Below are positions 1-6,971 of a DNA stretch of 64,000 bases, piece after piece. Under the pieces are notes generated by a model. That model ran no database searches, was not told the origin of the DNA, and saw nothing but the letters and a program-made list of their open reading frames with translations. Position 1 is the first letter of the stretch; every line of letters begins with the position of its first letter. The DNA is taken from NCBI GenBank assembly GCA_017303715.1, contig JAFLBZ010000026.1:1-64000 (forward strand), written 5' to 3'. Source of the DNA: Rhodothermia bacterium (GTDB lineage: Bacteria; Bacteroidota; Rhodothermia; Rhodothermales; UBA2364). A program made the translations under genes and the position numbers.

Positions 1-48
1 AAAGAAACGACCTGCCGCGTCCGTCTGCAAAGTGCTATCCAAACCCAT
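1..48 (-). CDS. possible 5' end of a gene running off the window
   Basis: Reading leftwards from an ATG at 48, sixteen codons stay open to the window edge ([16 protein letters not shown]). No clear ribosome-binding site precedes it. It could be the start of the next minus-strand gene or a chance frame. The product cannot be named. Confidence 0.25.
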   Translation of the reverse strand, partial: MGLDSTLQTDAAGRFF

Positions 49-490
49 CGTTTTTGTACTTTTTTACACACAAATGACCACAACTCGTCCAATTCGAGTA
101 CATCATTTTTTTCGGCTGGAACCAACGAGGTTACGATTCCCAGGAGGGATTGTGCTTTTTTTATCCAACGGAGGGCTGTTTGGTGGCTGATGCGAACACT
201 CTGGCCAAACCACGGGAAGAAGTGCGTTCTTGGGCCGCCTGCACAACCGTTTTCGAGCAAAATTAAGCACACCACCCACTAAATTACACTACCCATTTTA
301 AAACAACTCCGGCATATTCAGCCTATCATCCAGCGCTTGGGCCTGTCGAAAGACGACTCCTTAAGGTGTAACGGGGAAGAAGTTAGCCCAATTTTAAGAA
401 GCTAATTCATTTAATGACAACAATTTAAAACCCGAAATTCACGTTGGGAATTACCCTGAAATGCACCCGTTTCCGTCAAGTTCCATAAAA
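49..490. other. intergenic region with no recognised gene
   Basis: I see no convincing coding frame, RNA gene or repeat here. Short open frames such as the 30-codon one from about 190 on the plus strand have no family resemblance or start signal. The region separates the end of fadA from whatever lies to the left. Confidence 0.5.
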
Positions 491-524
491 CAAAAAAGAG
501 AGGCAACCATAAAGTCACCTCTCT
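491..524 (-). terminator. intrinsic terminator of the fad operon
   Basis: AGAGAGG at 497-503 pairs with CCTCTCT at 518-524 across a 14-nt loop. On the minus strand the stem is followed by a run of U (A-run at 492-497 on the plus strand). It lies 24 nt past the fadA stop codon. Confidence 0.8.
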
Positions 525-547
525 AAAGTTTCTGGATTTCGGATTGT

Positions 548-1720
548 TCAGAGAAGGTTTTCAAACACACCTGCTGCACCCATACCACCGCCGATACACA
601 TACTCACGATACCATAACGGATAGACCGTCGTTGCATCTCATGAAGCAAGGTTGCGGTGAGTTTTGCACCCGTGCAACCTAAGGGATGGCCTAAGGCAAT
701 TGCGCCGCCATTCACATTGATCATCTCTGGATTCAGCCCAAGCGCTTTGATTACAGAAAGTGCCTGTGCCGAGAACGCCTCGTTTAGCTCAATCAATCCA
801 ATATCTGACAACGACAATCCGGTTTGCAACAGTACTTTTTGAATGGCCGGAACAGGCCCAATGCCCATAACGCCAGCAGGAACACCAGCTACGGCATATC
901 CAACCATTCGCGCCATAGGTCTAAGACCCAATGCGTCCACCTTTCGTTTGCTCACCAAAACGGAAGCCGCAGCACCATCAGACATAGGTGAGGCATTACC
1001 TGCGGTTACAATTCCACCTGCACGAAACACCGATGGCAAAGCACCGAGCGCCTGCAAGGTTGATGCACGCGGCCCTTCATCGGTATCAAACACCACTTTC
1101 CGCCTTACCCGCTTCCCCTCTACCAAAACCGTCTCCTCAAACGACAAGGGCACAATTTCTTCCTTAAATTTGCCCGACTGGATGGCCGCAATCGCCTTTT
1201 GGTGAGATGCAAGCGAGAAGGCATCCGCCTCTTCTCGGCCAATGCCGTATTCAGTCGCCAAGTTCTCGGCGGTATTGCCCATGTCAACATAGGTATCCGG
1301 CATTTCCAAGACCATATTCGGATCGGGAGAATAATAATAGCCTCCCATAGGTACGTAGCTCATAGACTCGGAACCACCTGCAACCACGACTTCCGCTTCT
1401 CCACTTTTAATGGCTTGCGCGGCCATTGCTATGGTTTGTAGCCCCGAAGAGCAAAAACGATTTACGGTAGCTCCCGGAACACTGTCTGGCAAGCCCGCTT
1501 TTTGGGCTATAATGCGCCCCATGTTCATCCCTTGCGGCCCTTCAGGAAATGCGCAACCGATCAACACATCTTCCACCATTTCCGGTGTTATGGCAGGCAC
1601 GGCTGCAAGCGCACCTTTGACGGCCTCGGCGCCCATAAATTCTGGCCGAACATGGCGTAACGTTCCTCGTTTGGCTTTACCCACTGCGGTACGAACGCTA
1701 CTCACAATATATGCTTCCAT
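548..1720 (-). CDS. fadA: acetyl-CoA C-acyltransferase (3-ketoacyl-CoA thiolase)
   Basis: This enzyme carries out the last step of the beta-oxidation cycle, cutting 3-ketoacyl-CoA with CoA to give acetyl-CoA and a shortened acyl-CoA. The 390-residue length is normal for thiolases. The nucleophilic cysteine lies in the NRFCSSGLQT motif near residue 90. The C-terminal NGGAIALGHPLGCTGA motif carries the catalytic histidine, and CIGGGMGAAG near the end carries the second catalytic cysteine. The ATG start at 1720 gives the usual N-terminus. It lies 45 nt downstream of the multifunctional dehydrogenase gene on the same strand, so the two are very probably one operon that ends at the terminator around 491-524. 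A biosynthetic acetoacetyl-CoA thiolase is the main alternative, but the neighbour argues for degradation. Confidence 0.95.
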   Translation of the reverse strand: MEAYIVSSVRTAVGKAKRGTLRHVRPEFMGAEAVKGALAAVPAITPEMVEDVLIGCAFPEGPQGMNMGRIIAQKAGLPDSVPGATVNRFCSSGLQTIAMAAQAIKSGEAEVVVAGGSESMSYVPMGGYYYSPDPNMVLEMPDTYVDMGNTAENLATEYGIGREEADAFSLASHQKAIAAIQSGKFKEEIVPLSFEETVLVEGKRVRRKVVFDTDEGPRASTLQALGALPSVFRAGGIVTAGNASPMSDGAAASVLVSKRKVDALGLRPMARMVGYAVAGVPAGVMGIGPVPAIQKVLLQTGLSLSDIGLIELNEAFSAQALSVIKALGLNPEMINVNGGAIALGHPLGCTGAKLTATLLHEMQRRSIRYGIVSMCIGGGMGAAGVFENLL

Positions 1721-1765
1721 TTGTTTTTATTGGTTTTATGTAATGGTTAATGGCGTTCGCCCAGA

Positions 1766-4156
1766 TCAGTTACGTAAGGGTTTATTGGTCGTCAGAATGC
1801 TTTCGATACGTGCTTGGGTTTTGGGTTCACCCAGCAATGATAAAAAGACCTCGCGTTCCAATTCGAGAAGATAATTTTCGTGTACTTCTTGCGGCTCGGA
1901 GAGGTCGCCTCCCGTCATCACATAGGCCAAACGGCTCCCCAAATACCGGTCATAGTCCGAGATATACTTGCCTTGACGGAATTGGTAGAGTGCGGCTTCG
2001 AACTGCGCGCGCCCATCGCGGCCTACCACTTTAATCGCATTCCGTACTGGTGGTGGCATATACCCTTCTTCCGAAAGGCGGATCACTTCCTGCTTCGCCA
2101 CAAAAAGCCGCCGATCATCGTGCATCACCACCCGCGTATGAGCAGGTAAAAAGCCGAAAGAGATGGCTTGGCGACCACTCGTCGCAACTTTTGCCATAGC
2201 AATCGTCTCGAAGTGCTTACGAAGTACCGTTTGGATGTCGCTTGGGAAATCGGTTGGTGCGCGTTCGGAGGCGTACGCCGTCATGCGCATCGTTCCACAG
2301 CCTGCCGGAATAAGCCCAACACCCAATTCCACAAGCCCCATGTAGGTCTCGGCAGAAACCACCGGAACAGCGGAGGCCATCGTCATTTCGCATCCGCCTC
2401 CCAAAACACGCTGGTGTGCAGCCACAATAACGGGTTTTGAACTGTAATAAACCTGCTGAATGGTTTTTTGGAACTGCTCAATCATCTGCTCGATCGTGGC
2501 AAAATCGCCCATCATCATTGCCATCGCCATTTCTCCCAGATTGGCCCCAACGCTAAAATTCTTCCCCTCGTTCCCAATGACCAAGCCACGCCAATCGCCA
2601 TCCTCGACCAATTGAATGGCCGTTTTAAGCCCTTCCATCACCTGCACCCCAAGTGCATTTGCCTTTGAACGAAACTCAAAAAGAGCCACCCCATCGCCCA
2701 TGTCTAAAAGTGCGGCCTCGTCGTTCTTCCAAATCAAAGAACCGGAGGTCTGCTTCACCACGCTTAAAGACACATTGTCCGCGAAAACAGGCACTGGCTT
2801 GTACGTTCCTGTGGCTGGCACATAAACCGACCACTGCCCCGCTTTTTCCTCGTAAAATCCCGATAAGCCCTTTACTCGAAGCGCTGCCACCCATTCCGGC
2901 AATGCAATCTTGCGGGCATCCATTTCGGCACAAACCGTTTCAAAACCCAATGTATCCCATGTTTCAAACGGCCCTGCTTCCCAGCCAAAGCCCCAACAAA
3001 GTGCCTGATCCACCTCTAAAGGCGTGTCCGAGATTTCTGGAATACGACGCGCTGCATAGACCATCGTATCCACCATGACATCCCTGAAAAAAGCACCTGC
3101 GCGCCCACCATCTGCCCAAAGCGCCTGCATTTTTGCGGGCAAGCCACCACGTATCCCCGACAAATCGCCCAAGTTTTTGGGTTTTGGCGCTTCATACACC
3201 TTTGTTTCCAGATTGAGCGAATGAATCTCTTTCCCCACTTTTTTGTAAAATCCGGCCTTCACCTTCTGTCCCAACAAACCCGCGCCTATCATTTCTTCCA
3301 AGTGACTTGGAACTTTAAACAAATCGCGGCTTTCATCGTCTTTCCCTTCAAGTGCCTGATACAAGTTCCGACAAACGTGCGCCATCGTGTCCAAACCCAC
3401 CACATCCGCTGTTCGGAAAGTAGCAGAAGAAGGCCGCCCGATGATTGTTCCCGTGAGCGCGTCAATTTCCTCGATGGTATAGCCCTTTTCCAATTCCTTA
3501 GAAGCACGCATCATCGCATAAACACCGATTCGGTTCCCAATAAAATTGGGGGTATCTTTGGCCAATACCACTCCTTTCCCCAAATGCACACGCCCAAACC
3601 ACGAAATCCGGTCTAAGATCGCCGCATCGGTATCTGGCGTTGGGATCAATTCTAACAATTTCAGATAACGGGGTGGATTAAAAAAGTGTGTGCCAAGGAA
3701 CCGCCGCTTAAACGCATCCGAGCATTCTGAGGCCATTTCTGCAATGGGCAATCCAGACGTATTTGAACTCACCACCACGCTATCACTGGTTGCTGCTTCT
3801 ATACGCGCCATCACACTTCTCTTAATGTCCATTCGCTCCACAACAGCTTCAATCACCCAATCCACCTCGCCGATCTGCTCAAAATGCTCATCAAAATTGC
3901 CTAAACGGATACGCTTTTCGATGTCTTTGTCAAAAAGCGGAGCTGGATTTAATTTACTCGCCGTTTTCCATGCACGCTCAACAACGGCATTTTTGGGGCC
4001 TTCTTTTGGCGCAATGTCCAAAAGCAATACTTCCAAACCCGCATTCGCCAAATGTGCCGCTATCTGCGCACCCATCACGCCAGCACCCAAAACGGCTGCC
4101 TTCCTAAAGGGCCTTCTCGCAAAGCGGCCATGATCTAAAAAGGGTTGTTTTTCCAT
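1766..4156 (-). CDS. fadN: 3-hydroxyacyl-CoA dehydrogenase / enoyl-CoA hydratase, FadN-like
   Basis: This is a bifunctional beta-oxidation enzyme of about 796 residues. The N-terminal part is the NAD-binding 3-hydroxyacyl-CoA dehydrogenase, with the Rossmann motif AVLGAGVMGAQIAAHLA near residue 22, followed by the dehydrogenase C-terminal domains (for example NFIGNRIGVY). The C-terminal third is a crotonase-fold enoyl-CoA hydratase (VLGGGCEMTMAS, then VELGVGLIPAGCG). This dehydrogenase-then-hydratase order matches Bacillus FadN and is the reverse of E. coli FadB. I chose the ATG at 4156. A longer frame can open at a GTG at 4177, but that codon lies inside the putative repressor operator (4171-4183) and adds residues not expected for the family. 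fadA follows 45 nt downstream. The TetR gene upstream is the likely regulator. Confidence 0.93.
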   Translation of the reverse strand: MEKQPFLDHGRFARRPFRKAAVLGAGVMGAQIAAHLANAGLEVLLLDIAPKEGPKNAVVERAWKTASKLNPAPLFDKDIEKRIRLGNFDEHFEQIGEVDWVIEAVVERMDIKRSVMARIEAATSDSVVVSSNTSGLPIAEMASECSDAFKRRFLGTHFFNPPRYLKLLELIPTPDTDAAILDRISWFGRVHLGKGVVLAKDTPNFIGNRIGVYAMMRASKELEKGYTIEEIDALTGTIIGRPSSATFRTADVVGLDTMAHVCRNLYQALEGKDDESRDLFKVPSHLEEMIGAGLLGQKVKAGFYKKVGKEIHSLNLETKVYEAPKPKNLGDLSGIRGGLPAKMQALWADGGRAGAFFRDVMVDTMVYAARRIPEISDTPLEVDQALCWGFGWEAGPFETWDTLGFETVCAEMDARKIALPEWVAALRVKGLSGFYEEKAGQWSVYVPATGTYKPVPVFADNVSLSVVKQTSGSLIWKNDEAALLDMGDGVALFEFRSKANALGVQVMEGLKTAIQLVEDGDWRGLVIGNEGKNFSVGANLGEMAMAMMMGDFATIEQMIEQFQKTIQQVYYSSKPVIVAAHQRVLGGGCEMTMASAVPVVSAETYMGLVELGVGLIPAGCGTMRMTAYASERAPTDFPSDIQTVLRKHFETIAMAKVATSGRQAISFGFLPAHTRVVMHDDRRLFVAKQEVIRLSEEGYMPPPVRNAIKVVGRDGRAQFEAALYQFRQGKYISDYDRYLGSRLAYVMTGGDLSEPQEVHENYLLELEREVFLSLLGEPKTQARIESILTTNKPLRN

Positions 4157-4170
4157 AACGAAGTACAAAG

Positions 4171-4183
4171 TTAACACTGTTAA
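4171..4183 (-). promoter_or_regulatory. putative TetR operator before fadN
   Basis: TTAACACTGTTAA is a perfect inverted repeat around a central base, 14 nt before the chosen fadN start codon. The same palindrome lies before tetR at 5031-5043. On the minus strand it overlaps TAACTTTG (4173-4166), which fits the Bacteroidota -7 consensus TAnnTTTG, so binding there would block transcription. Binding itself is inferred. Confidence 0.65.
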
Positions 4184-4426
4184 TAAAATATGCCTAAAAC
4201 ACTAAAAGCGCTTTTCGTACCATGTAACAAGGGGCATATTGGTACATACTTGGCCTTAAATGAAGTCTTTTATATTGAATAAATAAATAAGATCTATAGA
4301 CCTATTCAACACAATAAAAACACTTAATCACTAACCATTTATAAGGAAAAATGTTCAATTTTCCGTATCTCAACATGGACTTTGGGAAGGTGGCCAAAGC
4401 CTTTATCCCGCCCAAGACACCATTGG

Positions 4427-5017
4427 TTATCCCCGAACAAACGCCACCACTTGAGCAAAGACATGCTCCTTTAAGTCCTCTGCATCAATTTGTTGATCTA
4501 CCCGCTGGGCAATCAATAACGAGACCAAACCGTGTAAAGTAGTCCAAATAGCCGTTGCTTTGAGTAAAGGATCACCCATCCCAAAGACCGACATGCGCTG
4601 CCCTACTTCGATCACTTCCTTAAAGACTTCAAGATTCTTACGTGCCTTTCGGTACTTTTCGACTGGATACCGCGCCATCCGTGCAGGATGGAGTTGGAAC
4701 ATGACCTCGTAGTATTCGGGGTTTTCCATGCCAAAAGCCACATACCTTTCACACAATTCCCGAAGCGCTGCTAAGGGCGAAGTAAAGAGGTCTTCGATGC
4801 CCAAAAGCAATTGTTGCATCTTTTCCATACCCTCGTCTATCAAGGCATGAACCAAATTGTCTTTATTTTCAAAGTACAAATAGATACTTGTTGCACTATA
4901 CCCAATCGCATTTGCAATTTTTCGCATAGACAAATTTTGGTAGCCATCTTGGATCAACAGTCTGCGGGTGGTGTCCAAGATTTCTCTTCGAAGGTCTATT
5001 CCGGAAGTTCTCGCCAT
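4427..5017 (-). CDS. TetR/AcrR family transcriptional regulator (probable fad repressor)
   Basis: The 196-residue protein has a classic TetR N-terminal DNA-binding domain (residues about 8-55), with the helix-turn-helix in LSMRKIANAIGYSATSIYLYF. The C-terminal ligand domain, with its RYVAFGMENPEYYEVMFQ stretch, resembles the WHG-type TetR C-terminal domain. The gene lies upstream of fadN-fadA on the same strand with a 270-nt gap. The 15-bp palindrome at 5030-5044 lies just before its ATG and an identical core lies before fadN, so autoregulation plus control of beta-oxidation is the simplest reading. TetR-type FadR and PsrA proteins that sense acyl-CoA or fatty acid are the known precedents; the ligand here is unknown. 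Confidence 0.9.
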   Translation of the reverse strand: MARTSGIDLRREILDTTRRLLIQDGYQNLSMRKIANAIGYSATSIYLYFENKDNLVHALIDEGMEKMQQLLLGIEDLFTSPLAALRELCERYVAFGMENPEYYEVMFQLHPARMARYPVEKYRKARKNLEVFKEVIEVGQRMSVFGMGDPLLKATAIWTTLHGLVSLLIAQRVDQQIDAEDLKEHVFAQVVAFVRG

Positions 5018-5029
5018 ATCTGGCCCCTG

Positions 5030-5044
5030 CTTAACAGTGTTAAG
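5030..5044 (-). promoter_or_regulatory. putative TetR autoregulatory operator
   Basis: CTTAACAGTGTTAAG is a 15-bp inverted repeat with a central G, ending 13 nt before the tetR start codon. Its 13-bp core equals the site before fadN read on the other strand. Confidence 0.65.
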
Positions 5045-5223
5045 TTCGTAAATTTCACGTCAAAAGTCAAGGGGGGAGTACTTGCAAAAAGGACAAACAA
5101 TCCCTAAGTTCATCTGTTTACCCCACATTACTTCTCAATATCCGTTTTATCAGGCTAATTTCTCATTTCCCTTGACCTTTTAGCAAGATAATACGGAAAA
5201 ATAAACCTCAAATTTCAAAATAC

Positions 5224-6966
5224 ATGAAACCTACTTTCCCCAAAGTACTTGTTGTTATTTTCCTTGTGCTTCCTGCTTACTTCACAAAAGCGCAGGGTGT
5301 GAACGTATCGGAGGCGGTTGCTCATTCCGCTTATGCTTGGGTGGATGCCATCAACCTGCCACAGCAAAACAATGAGGAAGAAATTCAACGCGCCAACCTG
5401 AAAACCAAAAAACGCGGCAACCGTTATCGCCTAGCCAAAGCCATTCCAACCAAGATAACCCTGCACCAAGACGGGACATGGTTACGTGACGAAAAAGGCA
5501 ACCGAGTCTGGCGCTTGGTATTATCCTCTCCAAATGCACGCGGTTTATCCCTCCGTTTTGATAACCTCCACGTTCCTCTTGGCTCCATTGGACGTTTTGT
5601 ATCGCTCGAAGCCAAAAGCAAACAAAAGGACATCCCACTCCAACCCAAAGCAAATGGCTCGTTTTGGTTCCCTGTAGTCAACAGCAAAGCGGCTTTGATC
5701 GAATTGGTTTTTCCGGGGGAATCGGGTGTTTCCGGTGAAATCAATACTGTTTACCACCATTTCCGCAACAATACAGGTGATGGCCTGAACAAAAAATCTT
5801 CTGGTAGTTGTAATGTGGATGTCGTTTGCTCGAATGCCAATGGATACCCACAAATTGACGCATGGAGAGACCTCATCCGCTCGGTGGGCATGTTGGAATT
5901 TGAAGCAGCAGACGAAAATGGGGATTTAGGGATTTACGTTTGTTCAGGTGCATTGATTAACAACACCAAAAACAACCAAGTGCCTTACCTGCTCACGGCG
6001 CAGCATTGTATTATGAACGAAACCGAGGCAAATTCCACTTGGGTATATTGGAACTTCCAAAGTAGTACCTGTCGAACTCTAAACTCTACGGCCAACGCAA
6101 CCCCGGTTGATTACACCTCCTTCGACCATTCGGAAGGAACAACCCTTGTTGCCTCGTGGGGCGGTCAATATTCAAATGGCGATTATTTTGGCTCAGACTT
6201 TACCTTGCTACAATTAGAAGAACAACCAGACCCCTCTTGGAATTTACACTATGCAGGTTGGGAACGTCGGAGTTTTATGCCTTTCTCGGCGGTTGGGATT
6301 CACCACGCCAATGGTGACGAAAAACGCATCAGTTTTGAAAACAATGCACCCTTACAAGTTAGATTTAGCGACAACGTGCCGGATGATGCGTTTATGGAAG
6401 TAACCGAATGGGATTTGGGGGTAACCGAGGTTGGTTCTTCGGGAAGCCCATTGTTCAACCAAGCCTATCGTATTGTCGGTCAATTAAACTCTGGGGAATC
6501 GGAGTGTGGCTCCAACAGCCCAACCACCGTGGTAAAAGGCCCAGATTATTACGGAAGACTCTTCACGAGCTGGAATGGCGGCGGGACAGCCCAAACACGC
6601 CTAAAAGACTGGTTAGATCCCCTCGGCACGGCACCCAACAATGTGAATGGAACCAATGCCACCATTGCTACGGCCACAGAGCCGGATAAATCGCTACCGG
6701 GTGGCACAACCCTTAAACCCGCTTTCCCAAACCCTTTCCAATCCGAAACCAGTTTCTTGATTTCAGTCCCAAAGACCGAGTCGGTTCAAATCCGCTGGTT
6801 TAATGCCGCTGGTCAAGAAGTTAAACCTACGATCAACAGCCTTCTGGAAGCCAACACGGAATATCGGATAACGTTTAATGGAACCAATTTGCCCAATGGC
6901 ATATATCTGTACCAAATTAAAGGTTCCACCTTCTCCGAAACGGGAAAAGTAACCCTCCTCCGATAA
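5224..6966 (+). CDS. secreted trypsin-fold serine protease with T9SS sorting domain
   Basis: This 580-residue protein starts with a signal peptide (residues about 1-24, ending TKAQ). The middle holds an S1-type protease domain like bacterial lysyl endopeptidases. The catalytic histidine is in LLTAQHCI (H261), the aspartate in GSDFTLLQL (D325) and the serine in VGSSGSPLF (S406). The last ~80 residues form a type IX secretion type A sorting domain, with the typical FPNPF near its start and NGIYLYQIKG near its end. It is therefore likely exported across the outer membrane and anchored or released. Several cysteines suggest disulfides. The exact cleavage specificity is not visible. It is followed after 5 nt by the next gene, so co-transcription is possible. 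Confidence 0.88.
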   Translation: MKPTFPKVLVVIFLVLPAYFTKAQGVNVSEAVAHSAYAWVDAINLPQQNNEEEIQRANLKTKKRGNRYRLAKAIPTKITLHQDGTWLRDEKGNRVWRLVLSSPNARGLSLRFDNLHVPLGSIGRFVSLEAKSKQKDIPLQPKANGSFWFPVVNSKAALIELVFPGESGVSGEINTVYHHFRNNTGDGLNKKSSGSCNVDVVCSNANGYPQIDAWRDLIRSVGMLEFEAADENGDLGIYVCSGALINNTKNNQVPYLLTAQHCIMNETEANSTWVYWNFQSSTCRTLNSTANATPVDYTSFDHSEGTTLVASWGGQYSNGDYFGSDFTLLQLEEQPDPSWNLHYAGWERRSFMPFSAVGIHHANGDEKRISFENNAPLQVRFSDNVPDDAFMEVTEWDLGVTEVGSSGSPLFNQAYRIVGQLNSGESECGSNSPTTVVKGPDYYGRLFTSWNGGGTAQTRLKDWLDPLGTAPNNVNGTNATIATATEPDKSLPGGTTLKPAFPNPFQSETSFLISVPKTESVQIRWFNAAGQEVKPTINSLLEANTEYRITFNGTNLPNGIYLYQIKGSTFSETGKVTLLR

Positions 6967-6971
6967 ATTTT

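Noticed and set aside
4351-4542. 63-codon plus-strand frame overlapping the end of tetR
   Set aside because: It is proline-rich, has no family resemblance and lies mostly on the complement of tetR.
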